The position numbers and the translations under genes were made by a program. Positions 1-8,577 of a DNA stretch of 64,000 nt are shown one piece after another. Source of the DNA: Pedobacter suwonensis (GTDB lineage Bacteria > Bacteroidota > Bacteroidia > Sphingobacteriales > Sphingobacteriaceae); assembly GCF_900111825.1 (NCBI RefSeq), contig NZ_FOJM01000001.1, forward strand, positions 514,989 to 578,988. The letters are read 5' to 3'. Numbering within the stretch: position 1 is the first letter of the stretch; every line of letters starts with the position of its first letter. The notes below the pieces were generated by a model. That model searched no databases, was not told the origin of the DNA, and saw only the letters and a list, made by a program, of their open reading frames with translations.

Positions 1-1472
1 GAATAGGCATTGTAAACTACTGCATTGCAATCCCATTTAATGTTAGCCAGTTTTGGATTTCTGGTAAATAACCCATCAACTACCCCAAATACAAAATCCT
101 GTACCTTTGGGTTCGAAAGATCAAGTTCCAGCTGGTTCCTGAAATAATATTCAGGACGACCTGGCTGTTTCACCACCCAATCCGGATGTTTTTCATATAG
201 TTCACTTTTCGGACTCACCATTTCAGGTTCAATCCAGATCCCAAACCGGGTACCGGCATTATCGGCTTCCTTTACCAATGAGGCAATCCCATTAGGAAGT
301 TTCTTTTTGTTTTCCTGCCAGTCGCCGAGTGCTGCATTGTCGCTGTTACGCGGATATTTATTGCCAAACCAACCATCATCCAGTAAAAAAAAATCGACAC
401 CCAGTTTTTTGGTATCTTTAAGCAATTCAGCAAGTTTCTGTTCGTTAAAATCGAAATAAGTAGCTTCCCAATTATTTAAAAGCGTTAGGCGGTTACCTTT
501 ACCATCCAATATTTTATAGTTGCGTGCCCAGTTCTGCAGTTTTCTGCTCGCATCGCCCTTCCCCTGGTCAGAGAAAGTATATAAAAACGCCGGCGTGGTA
601 AAAATTTCACCTGGTTTTAAGCTGTAAGGAGATGCATAATTATTCATCCCTGCAATAATGCGCAGGTTATCCTGATAATCGAGTTCCAGGTCAATCTTAA
701 AATTACCACTCCACTCTAAAGCACCGTATAAAACATTGCCTGCATTCTCTTCGGCAGGTTTACCCATCGAAATCATAAAAACGGAAGGCTGAAAAAGATT
801 GGTCCTTGTACCCAATTTGCTATCCAGGGTTTTAATGCCATGGGTAATTTCACTTTGCTCAGGCTGCATTTCCTTCGCCCAATCGCCATGAAATTGGTTA
901 AGCCAAAAATGTGGTGATTTTAAGTGCAGGTTTGCCGAAGCATATTTATTTAATATCACCGTTCCTTTTTCGTTATGCTTAATTTCCGTCCACTGCTCTA
1001 CCACATCCTGCTTATAAAACGATTTGTAAAACAGGGTTACTTCAAAATTGTATATCGGGTCTTTTAACCTGATTTTCAGCAGACTTACATTATCATCTAT
1101 TTTAATAACAGTATGATCCACGTACTTCAGATCAAGTGAATTATTTCCATCGGCATGGGTAACGCTAATGGCCGGTTCAACCAGGTTTCTCGAACCTGAT
1201 GGTGTATAAGCCGAATTTAACTGTCCGGTATAATCTTCTGTCTGTTTGTACTGGCTACTGATCTGTTCATATTCCTGTTTATCAGCCAGTTTTTTTCCAA
1301 AAAATATTGTGTTTACATCTTTTTTAGCATCTGCTTGCAAAACCAGCGCATTATGAGCCGTTTCGATAGGTATTATGGCTTGTGCATTAAGCTTGGTTAG
1401 CGCAAAAAGGGAAAGCGAAATCGCCAGCACCCCGTGCCTCATATAACCTTGAAATTGATCTGATCTGTTCAT
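1..1472 (-). CDS. GH36 alpha-galactosidase, C-terminus cut by window edge
   Basis: I translated this from the minus strand; about 490 codons are present and the frame runs off the left edge. It likely hydrolyses terminal alpha-galactosides in the periplasm. An N-terminal hydrophobic signal (…LAISLSLFALTKLNAQA) is followed by the GH36 N-terminal beta-sandwich. The TIM barrel begins near residue 345 with NNWEATYFDF, then LLDDGWFG, and WIEPEMVSP near residue 430. KWDCN follows near residue 480, where the Asp is the family nucleophile (D481). Family members are usually about 700-730 residues, so roughly 230 residues, including the acid/base Asp, lie outside. I chose the ATG at 1472; an in-frame ATG at 1442 also leaves a signal peptide. 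It is the last visible gene of the GH95/GH36 operon, 44 bases after its neighbour. The family assignment is secure; the substrate is inferred. Confidence 0.9.
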   Translation of the reverse strand, partial: MNRSDQFQGYMRHGVLAISLSLFALTKLNAQAIIPIETAHNALVLQADAKKDVNTIFFGKKLADKQEYEQISSQYKQTEDYTGQLNSAYTPSGSRNLVEPAISVTHADGNNSLDLKYVDHTVIKIDDNVSLLKIRLKDPIYNFEVTLFYKSFYKQDVVEQWTEIKHNEKGTVILNKYASANLHLKSPHFWLNQFHGDWAKEMQPEQSEITHGIKTLDSKLGTRTNLFQPSVFMISMGKPAEENAGNVLYGALEWSGNFKIDLELDYQDNLRIIAGMNNYASPYSLKPGEIFTTPAFLYTFSDQGKGDASRKLQNWARNYKILDGKGNRLTLLNNWEATYFDFNEQKLAELLKDTKKLGVDFFLLDDGWFGNKYPRNSDNAALGDWQENKKKLPNGIASLVKEADNAGTRFGIWIEPEMVSPKSELYEKHPDWVVKQPGRPEYYFRNQLELDLSNPKVQDFVFGVVDGLFTRNPKLANIKWDCNAVVYNAY

Positions 1473-1516
1473 TTGTGTTAAATAGTAATTACTGATTTTT
1501 ATAGATAGAGGATTGG

Positions 1517-3565
1517 TTAGTTGTTAGGGTTTGAGGGTAATTTAAAGATAAGAGCATCTTTTCCGCCCAGATTGATCGTTTGGTTGTGATGAAGAGACTC
1601 CACTTTTCGGGTGATCAGGTTTTCGGCTATATAAGTATCGGTTGGCTTCAAACCAATTCCGGTAAAGTCGATATGAAAAGCTTTTGTAGCATCGCTATAA
1701 TTAAATATGGCCAGGTATTTTATATTACCAGCCTGTTTTACAAATAATTGCGATGCCGATTTACCCCTGTTGCCTTCTACCGGAACAAATGCCTTTCCAT
1801 CCTGCAAAACCTTCAATATTTCAGTATTGTTCAATAATCGCTTTGCGGTACCTGCCCATTTGCCGTAAATTGAAAAATCATCGCCGGTAATGCAGGTACC
1901 CGTAACAATTGCCGATAAAAACCTGGCAGCATTCTCGCCATCTGACTGATCAGAAAAAACAACATGATCGGCGTCGATATAATCATAGAGGTAAGTTTGC
2001 CACCAGCCATTACTTACACTGTTTAAAGTATACTCGGTATCTTTAATGGACTTGAAGGCATCGCAGGCAATTCGTCGTACGTGTACATACCGGCCAGAAG
2101 CCAGACTTGGAGAAATTGCTGCATAAACCATCATTTTACCATCAAGCTGTTTTAACAAAAACTCCATTCCGGTTTTATAGGCCTGCATCCCTGTTGTTAC
2201 TTTTGGGTCGAAAAAATGAGCAGACTCTATTGCCGCATGTCCTAAAAAATCAATCTTGATCATTTCGAAACCACATTCTTTAAATTTCTTAATTACGGAT
2301 GCCATACGCTGCTGTGTGCCGGGGTGTGTAGGATCTAAAGCCCTGGCACCGTCCAGATCATGGTAACCTGCACCAACTTTTGTCCACATCTCGCCAAAAG
2401 TGTAATCTGTTCCTTCGGCTTTTCGGTTTCCACCACCCGCAAAACCCCAATCAACAAAGGGCGCCCAATAAATGCCTGGTTTTAATCCTTTTGATTTGGC
2501 ATAATCAGCAAAGGCTTTCAGTTGGGCGTAATCGCCCGTTAAACCACCTTTTAAAAGCTTATCCCAATACGAATCAAGGTCGATATATGCTACGCCACCA
2601 CTCCTGAACGACTTCAAACTATCGGCAAAAAAATTGACTACCTGCCTGGCCTTTTCGAGCGTAATTCTCTCCTGCATCACGCCCCAGCTGTTCCAGCCTA
2701 CCGGAGTGGCATTATTCCATTTAAAAACAATGGGAGGTTCAGAAATCCTGTTCAGTTTGGCATAAGTTTCCATGCCCAAGCGCCAGTCATCAAAAGCGCC
2801 GAAAAATACTTTTGCTGAACTCACCGAATTGCCTTTCAGGTAACCATGTGTCATTTTATCACGGGTAATACTTTCATCCGTAAAACCACAGATCGTTTGT
2901 AAGCTGATCTTTTTATCGACATCCATTGCAGTGATGATACCGGTTTTCCAGTCACGGTGTTCAATAGAACCGATCACAAAACCTTTGCGCGACTGATTAT
3001 GGTATAAAGCCGTAACCTCCGCACTTGGATTGTTCACATTTACAGTTAAAGGCACGGTATGATAAGAAATAAAAGTATCGTTATCGAAAGGCACGAATAA
3101 ACTGGTAGGCACATCAGCATATTCCTGATTAATGAGGTTGCCATTTAAAGGGACAATGCGGTTAATGGATAAATCAGTACCAACTAATACCAAGTTAATG
3201 ATAAAATAATTTTTACCATTGTAAGTATAAAAGACTTGTTGCATGGCTGGTAAACCAGGCTGCTTCAGCAGAAAAATGTGTTTGAGCCCATTGCCAAATC
3301 TATCATGGATAACTTTTTTACTATAGGTTATATTTTTATAATCCTTCGAGCTAAATAGCTTTTTCTGGTATTCAGCCTGAGAAAAACCTTTTAACAATAG
3401 TTGCTTCGCACTTTCTGATACATTGAAGGTACCAGTTTTAAGATTGTAAACTATTTTACCACTTTTACCATAAGGGATAATAACGGCAGAAGCCTTTGTA
3501 ATGAAAAGGAACAACACACTGAAAATGAGGAGGGCCAGATATCTGAATAAAAATCTAAAAATCAT
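1517..3565 (-). CDS. Clan GH-D alpha-galactosidase-like glycoside hydrolase
   Basis: This is a secreted 682-residue glycoside hydrolase. A strongly hydrophobic signal peptide occupies residues 1-27, a beta-rich region of about 250 residues follows, and then a TIM barrel typical of the GH27/GH36 clan. VGWNSWG at 289-295 corresponds to the GWNSW substrate loop of alpha-galactosidases. LKPGIYWAPFVDWG follows near 361, and MIKIDFLGH near 435 places the likely nucleophile at D439. The C-terminus is a short beta-sandwich as in melibiases. It begins six bases after the GH95 stop and precedes the GH36 gene, so the three are probably co-transcribed. Activity on alpha-galactose is the best guess, but clan members also include alpha-N-acetylgalactosaminidases and beta-L-arabinopyranosidases. 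Confidence 0.85.
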   Translation of the reverse strand: MIFRFLFRYLALLIFSVLFLFITKASAVIIPYGKSGKIVYNLKTGTFNVSESAKQLLLKGFSQAEYQKKLFSSKDYKNITYSKKVIHDRFGNGLKHIFLLKQPGLPAMQQVFYTYNGKNYFIINLVLVGTDLSINRIVPLNGNLINQEYADVPTSLFVPFDNDTFISYHTVPLTVNVNNPSAEVTALYHNQSRKGFVIGSIEHRDWKTGIITAMDVDKKISLQTICGFTDESITRDKMTHGYLKGNSVSSAKVFFGAFDDWRLGMETYAKLNRISEPPIVFKWNNATPVGWNSWGVMQERITLEKARQVVNFFADSLKSFRSGGVAYIDLDSYWDKLLKGGLTGDYAQLKAFADYAKSKGLKPGIYWAPFVDWGFAGGGNRKAEGTDYTFGEMWTKVGAGYHDLDGARALDPTHPGTQQRMASVIKKFKECGFEMIKIDFLGHAAIESAHFFDPKVTTGMQAYKTGMEFLLKQLDGKMMVYAAISPSLASGRYVHVRRIACDAFKSIKDTEYTLNSVSNGWWQTYLYDYIDADHVVFSDQSDGENAARFLSAIVTGTCITGDDFSIYGKWAGTAKRLLNNTEILKVLQDGKAFVPVEGNRGKSASQLFVKQAGNIKYLAIFNYSDATKAFHIDFTGIGLKPTDTYIAENLITRKVESLHHNQTINLGGKDALIFKLPSNPNN

Positions 3566-3571
3566 GTGTTG

Positions 3572-5905
3572 CTAAAGTTTAACTGAAGTTATATTGCTCA
3601 ATTTTCCATTTATTTTGACTTTCACTTTTTGTGGAATTGCTGAAGCTATTTTGTAAGATGTGATTTTTCCATCTTTCCAGTTCATATCAACAGTAAAGTT
3701 ACCTCTTGCCTTTAAACCTTTAATTTCGCCGAATGCTTTCCATGCATCCGGAATGGCTGGTAGCAATTCAATAAAACCATCATGACTCTGAATCAGCATT
3801 TCTGCAATTGCCGCAGTGGCACCAAAGTTACCATCAATCTGGAACGGTGGTCCGGCTGATAACATATTCGGGTAAACACCCCCACCTGCTCCATAGTTGA
3901 TATCGGTACGTAGAGTGGGCTTTAAAATCTCCCTGAACAGTTTAAATGCCCGGTTCCCATCCTGTAACCTTGCCCAAAATAATTGTTTATAAGCAATCGA
4001 CCAACTTGGTCCATCGTCTCCCCTAACCTCAAGTGTTTTTTTTGCGGCTTCGGCTAAGGCCGGAGTCGAAGTCGGGCTGATCAAACCAGCCGGATAAACG
4101 CCATATAAATGTGAAATGTGGCGGTGTTGGGGGTCGGTTTCTTTATAATCTTCTAGCCATTCCTGTATGCGCCCGTCATTACTGATTATGCCCACTGGCG
4201 GGATCGATTTTAGTTTTTGTTGTAACGAGTCACTAAAGGCAGCATCAAGCTTAAGCAGTTTGGCCGCCGTAATCACATTAGTAAAAAGTTCCCTTACTAT
4301 CTGGTTATCGATGGTTGGCCCCATTGAAATGCTTGCCGTTTTCCCGTTGGGCAGGTAAAACGTATTTTCCGGCGATACGGAAGGAGAAGTAACCAGCCAG
4401 CCTGTTTTTGGTTCCCTGATTAAAGCACTCTGATAAAACGCTGCAGATCCTTTTAAAACCGGATAAATACTTCTCAGGTATTTTAAATCGCGGCTATAAG
4501 CGAAATGGTCCCAAAGGTTGCTGCACAACCAGCCCGAACCGGCATTTGAGGCACCCCATGAGGCACTTTCTCCTGGTTCGGTAAAACCCCAAACGTTGGT
4601 AATCACGTGGGCAATCCAGCCATCGGCATTGTAATAAGCCCTGGCAGTTTTTGCTCCATGCCGGGTCAAATTCCTGACCAGTTCGGCTAAAGGAAGATTC
4701 AGTTCGGATAAATTGGTTGGCTCAATGGCCCAATGGTTCATCTGTACATTAACATCCAGGTGGTAATCGCCATTCCATGGCGTATTGATCTGGTTGGCCC
4801 ATAAACCCTGAAGATTGGGTGGCAAAAGTCCGACTCTGGTACTGCTAATGCTTAAATAACGTCCAAATTGAAAAAACAAAGCGCTCAGCGAAACATCATT
4901 TTTGTAATCTTTGTAAAAACGATCCAGCCTTACATCGGTTGGTAAGTTAGCCGCTTCCCCTTCTCCCAGGTTAATTTTTAAACGGTTAAACAGTTTGCCA
5001 AAGTTGGCACTATGCCTGGCCAGTTCTTCACTATAAGCTTTCTTTTTTGCCATCTGCAACTCATTTTTTATCCTTAGCTCAAAATCAGCATGTTTGAAGT
5101 CGGTTTCGGCAGCAACATAAATGATGATTTCGGTTGCATCTTTTATTTTGAGGAGATTGCCATCACTGGTAACCGAGCCATCTTTCAGTTTGGTGGTTAC
5201 GCGGCTCATATACCGCATACCCTTTCCATCGGTTCCGTTATCCAGCTGTCCGAACATCAACAATTCATTCCCCTGAATAGCTATGGTCGCTTTTTCAGGT
5301 CTGCTGATGGAAATGTTACAGTTTAATTTTTTAGGCTGATCGGCAGTAATGCGGATAATCGCTACGTCATCATCAAAGCTGCAATAATACGCTCTTTTGT
5401 ATTTTACGCCATTGAGTGTAAATGCTGTTGTGGCTACTGCTTTATTCAACGACAAAGTTCTTTGGTAAGCCTCAGGTTTCACTTCTTTAAGGCCCGGATA
5501 TTCATAATCGAGCTGCAGATTGCCCAATGTTTGATATTTACCCCAGGTTGCCCCCCCGGAGCCCTGCCCCTTACAAACGAAATCGCGGTTGACAAGTTCT
5601 TGTGCCTCATCATTTTTCCCTGTTAATATCAACTGCCTGATTTTTGGGAGGCTTTTATAAGCTTCATAATTATTGGCATCCTGTTTCCCTCCGCTCCACA
5701 GCGCAATATGGTTCAGTACAATATTTTCCTTTGTTATGCCACCATCAGGTGTCATGCCTAATTTACCATTGCCCAGGGGAAGGGTTTCTTCCCAGATTTT
5801 AGCAGGCTTATCATACCAGAGTGACAAAGGTTTTTGCTGGGAAAAAACGTTTTTACTGATGAAAAGCAAAAAAAATGCAATACCCGTCAGTTCTTTAAAA
5901 TTCAT
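3572..5905 (-). CDS. GH95 alpha-L-fucosidase / alpha-L-galactosidase
   Basis: This exported inverting hydrolase has 777 residues with a signal peptide at 1-22. The N-terminal domain starts with LWYDKPAKIWEETLPLGNG, the hallmark of the GH95 N-terminal beta-domain. The (alpha/alpha)6 barrel contains NLQGLWAN (364-371), DVNVQMNHW (384-392), SPSVSPENTF with E513 as the likely general acid, and FQIDGNFG with D691, matching the catalytic Asp of Bifidobacterium AfcA. Known members cleave alpha-1,2-L-fucose or the closely similar alpha-L-galactose. The first position of the AfcA Asn-x-Asn motif is Asp here (D384). It is the first enzyme gene of the PUL, followed after six bases by an alpha-galactosidase-like gene. 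A 165-base gap with a dispersed repeat separates it from the upstream lipoprotein gene. Confidence 0.93.
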   Translation of the reverse strand: MNFKELTGIAFFLLFISKNVFSQQKPLSLWYDKPAKIWEETLPLGNGKLGMTPDGGITKENIVLNHIALWSGGKQDANNYEAYKSLPKIRQLILTGKNDEAQELVNRDFVCKGQGSGGATWGKYQTLGNLQLDYEYPGLKEVKPEAYQRTLSLNKAVATTAFTLNGVKYKRAYYCSFDDDVAIIRITADQPKKLNCNISISRPEKATIAIQGNELLMFGQLDNGTDGKGMRYMSRVTTKLKDGSVTSDGNLLKIKDATEIIIYVAAETDFKHADFELRIKNELQMAKKKAYSEELARHSANFGKLFNRLKINLGEGEAANLPTDVRLDRFYKDYKNDVSLSALFFQFGRYLSISSTRVGLLPPNLQGLWANQINTPWNGDYHLDVNVQMNHWAIEPTNLSELNLPLAELVRNLTRHGAKTARAYYNADGWIAHVITNVWGFTEPGESASWGASNAGSGWLCSNLWDHFAYSRDLKYLRSIYPVLKGSAAFYQSALIREPKTGWLVTSPSVSPENTFYLPNGKTASISMGPTIDNQIVRELFTNVITAAKLLKLDAAFSDSLQQKLKSIPPVGIISNDGRIQEWLEDYKETDPQHRHISHLYGVYPAGLISPTSTPALAEAAKKTLEVRGDDGPSWSIAYKQLFWARLQDGNRAFKLFREILKPTLRTDINYGAGGGVYPNMLSAGPPFQIDGNFGATAAIAEMLIQSHDGFIELLPAIPDAWKAFGEIKGLKARGNFTVDMNWKDGKITSYKIASAIPQKVKVKINGKLSNITSVKL

Positions 5906-5940
5906 TTTTCATTTGTATTTTGTATCTGATTAATCTAAAA

Positions 5941-6026
5941 CCGTCATCTCGACCGGAGCGCAGCGGAGCGGAGAGATCTGCCCCGAGATAAATTTCGACT
6001 AGGTAGCACTCCGCTCAAAATGACGG
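5941..6026. repeat. Dispersed CCGTCAT…ATGACGG element
   Basis: This 86-base element between the DUF4998 lipoprotein and GH95 genes begins with CCGTCATCTCGACCGGAG and ends in the inverse complement ATGACGG. Its first 18 bases and the later GAGAGATCT block recur at 28212. Such elements are scattered between Bacteroidota genes, usually as one long stem. It lies inside a predicted operon, so in the mRNA it could act as a processing or partial termination stem. Confidence 0.7.
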
Positions 6027-6070
6027 TCCGTCTTGTTTAAATGCTCAATCGAGTCGACCATCCAATAAGC

Positions 6071-7291
6071 TTACTGTTTATTCCAGAACCTGATTTCGCT
6101 CATATTGCTATAATTGCCATCCCCGGTGGTTACATGTTTAATCCTGATGCGAATATAACGAATCGGTTTACCGCCGTTATCCAGATCTGTAGTAACGGCA
6201 TTTTTACCATCATCAGTCCTGGTCACATCTTTTAAAAGCGTCCAGCCTTTACTCAAGGCTTCAGCAGGCCAGCCGCTGTTGCTTGCTGACAAGGTAGTGG
6301 TGGCGTTGGTTAAATCTGCTATTCCCCAAACCTCAAAACGATCAGGATTATTACAGCAATCGCGTCCGGTTTCTTCTATGCGGGATAAATTATTGTAGAG
6401 CCTGCCCAAATCAAAACTAATTACATGCGGCATACCGCTATTGCCTGCGCTATGAAAAATATTCGGATAACCCTGCGGGCCGACGCTCCCATCCCACAAC
6501 TTACTGATACTGGTCCCCGATTCGTAGGTCTGTGCATCTCCCGGTAAATGCACTTCAGCAAAAAGTGAACGGTCGCAGAGTACATAAGTGAAAATCTGAG
6601 GAAATGTCGAAAAATCAGCTACCGGAAATACGTCTAAAGCGCCCTTACCTGGAATATACGATGACTTATACAATATGCTGGTCCCTGCTTTATAATCAGT
6701 AAGGGTAATGGCAGTATCCTTAGGCAAAAGGATTTTATCAATGCTGGTACCTGAAGTATTGGTGTATCTGACTACAGTATTGATATTAATGGTATCAGGC
6801 GTATTAAAATTTAACTGTACTGATCCGTTACTATTCACCACATAAGGGTTTGTGGCATTATATGGCCTGTTTAATAAACCTGATTGGTATAGTGGACCGA
6901 AAACCCTCACATTTCTGGCTTCAATTGGAATTGATTTATGTCCCTGCCCATCATAAGAATAAACGGTAAAGGTGTAAGTATATTCCTTTAAATTCGGGAT
7001 AATTACTTTCATGGTATCAAGCGGATTATGCGTAGTGGCATTAACAACTACCGAATCTGCATTATTATTCCAATACACTACATATTTGGTTACACTCGGA
7101 TCAGGACTCGTATTCCACCATAACCCGGTTCTTAAATTGCCAGGTTTAGTTATAATATTGGCTACACGGCCCGGATAAACAATCTCGCCATCTTTTAAAT
7201 ACTCTTTAAAGGCAATATCATCTTTGGTACAGCTTATGATTACCATTGCTAACAGCAGTAGCAGACCGCTAATTTTATATATACTTTTCAT
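6071..7291 (-). CDS. DUF4998-type surface lipoprotein with discoidin-like C-terminus
   Basis: This 406-residue lipoprotein has a lipobox near residues 17-21 (…VIISC-TKDD). The first 120 residues resemble DUF4998, with PGRVANIITKPGNLR followed by a fibronectin-like strand pattern (YVVYWNNNADSV). The last 150 residues, from the KLWDGS segment through ISFDLGRLYNNLSRIE to IRYIRIRIKHV, look like an F5/8-type carbohydrate-binding fold. It sits 33 bases downstream of a DUF5000 lipoprotein and two genes after SusD, the usual place of a surface glycan-binding protein. I infer that it helps capture the PUL substrate at the cell surface; there is no direct evidence for its ligand. Confidence 0.8.
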   Translation of the reverse strand: MKSIYKISGLLLLLAMVIISCTKDDIAFKEYLKDGEIVYPGRVANIITKPGNLRTGLWWNTSPDPSVTKYVVYWNNNADSVVVNATTHNPLDTMKVIIPNLKEYTYTFTVYSYDGQGHKSIPIEARNVRVFGPLYQSGLLNRPYNATNPYVVNSNGSVQLNFNTPDTININTVVRYTNTSGTSIDKILLPKDTAITLTDYKAGTSILYKSSYIPGKGALDVFPVADFSTFPQIFTYVLCDRSLFAEVHLPGDAQTYESGTSISKLWDGSVGPQGYPNIFHSAGNSGMPHVISFDLGRLYNNLSRIEETGRDCCNNPDRFEVWGIADLTNATTTLSASNSGWPAEALSKGWTLLKDVTRTDDGKNAVTTDLDNGGKPIRYIRIRIKHVTTGDGNYSNMSEIRFWNKQ

Positions 7292-7324
7292 ATCTGAAAA
7301 TTTATCTTCTTAGATTATAATTAA

Positions 7325-8560
7325 CTATCGGGGATCGCCATAAAAGGCCATTTCCATCGCATGTGCGAAGGTACCGTTAGACCAAGTTGTACTCACCGAA
7401 AGGCGGATATAACGCACTTTTGGGTTGGCTAGCGGGAAGTTGAAGCTTACCCCTGCTTTTACGAAATCGTTATCGGCTGTTGTATGCGCCACAGGGGTTG
7501 CGCCTGATGGTGGATTAGGATAGTTATAATTACCCATATTGATCCAGTCGCCAATGACAGTACCTTCTGGTGCCGATAAAGGAAGCTGCGCATCACGCGG
7601 AGCGACAGCATCAGAACCCCAAACAGAGAATACTTTCGGATTTCCGTGTCCGTAAGCAAATTTATCACTTCCATCCGGCCTTTCCCATAAAATGAAACGG
7701 CTTAATTTTGCACTCACACCCAAACCAAAAGTGGCAATAGCAGGCATTGCTCCGCCTGGAGCGGTATGCCAACCGTTTGAGTTACCATCAGTTTTCCCAT
7801 CCCATAAATAAGGAAGATCCCAACCATAAGCAATTACACCATCCGTAGGGAGCCTGTATTGAAAAAACTTATTTCTATCCAACAGGGTTTCGAAGAAAGG
7901 AGTTATGGTTTTATAAGTCGTATCGGAAATATTCCCAAAATTATCAGTAACATAGTAACCAATTTTTTTAGGCACAGGAGCAAATCCCCTTACAGAATAA
8001 GCAATTACACCAGCTTTATCATAATGCTGATCAATTACATCGGAGGTATTGTTATCACTTAAGCCAAGCAAAATAATCCCCAGATTACTTTTCGCCGGAT
8101 TTGTAGCGCTGATTTTAATGCCGCCAAAATCAGGGTCAGCATTAATAGTGGGTTTTGCCAGCAAATATGGCGGAGTATCAGGATTAACCCTCACAACAAC
8201 AGGATCCGATTTAACTTCTGCTCTGCTTACTGCATACAATGTAACATCATAACCTTGCTTTTTAGCAAAGCCATCAACCATAATCGAATCAGAATAATAG
8301 CTGGATTTAGTTTCACGGGTGGTTACGCCATTTATTTTATACCTTGCCAACACATACAAAAGGTTTTTAGAATTTGGCAAAGTATACGTGATATAGGCAC
8401 CACCGTTAAAATTATCAACTTTAATATTGCTTACTACGCCAGGCTTAGTCATATCTGAAGAAGCAGGATCGTTATAATTTTCCATTTTTTTACAGGCAGT
8501 AATACTGGCCAAAACGGAAATGATAAGGGCGAGGTAAATACTGTTTTTAATATGTTTCAT
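7325..8560 (-). CDS. DUF4959/DUF5126/DUF5000 surface glycan-binding-like lipoprotein
   Basis: This 411-residue lipoprotein has a lipobox ending SITAC-KK near residue 23. Three segments are visible: an N-terminal Ig/fibronectin-like part (PGVVSNIKVDNFNGGAYI), a middle part with PTINADPDFGGIKIS, and a C-terminal discoidin-like part from LWDGKTDGNSNGWHT to KVRYIRLSVSTTW. This arrangement is the DUF4959-DUF5126-DUF5000 protein often encoded just after SusD. The gene starts 17 bases after the SusD stop. Its C-terminal module resembles that of the next gene (DGS/DGK…PG…IRY/VRYIR), suggesting two related binding proteins for one glycan. The role is inferred from family context. Confidence 0.82.
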   Translation of the reverse strand: MKHIKNSIYLALIISVLASITACKKMENYNDPASSDMTKPGVVSNIKVDNFNGGAYITYTLPNSKNLLYVLARYKINGVTTRETKSSYYSDSIMVDGFAKKQGYDVTLYAVSRAEVKSDPVVVRVNPDTPPYLLAKPTINADPDFGGIKISATNPAKSNLGIILLGLSDNNTSDVIDQHYDKAGVIAYSVRGFAPVPKKIGYYVTDNFGNISDTTYKTITPFFETLLDRNKFFQYRLPTDGVIAYGWDLPYLWDGKTDGNSNGWHTAPGGAMPAIATFGLGVSAKLSRFILWERPDGSDKFAYGHGNPKVFSVWGSDAVAPRDAQLPLSAPEGTVIGDWINMGNYNYPNPPSGATPVAHTTADNDFVKAGVSFNFPLANPKVRYIRLSVSTTWSNGTFAHAMEMAFYGDPR

Positions 8561-8577
8561 ATCTTTAATATTTTAAA

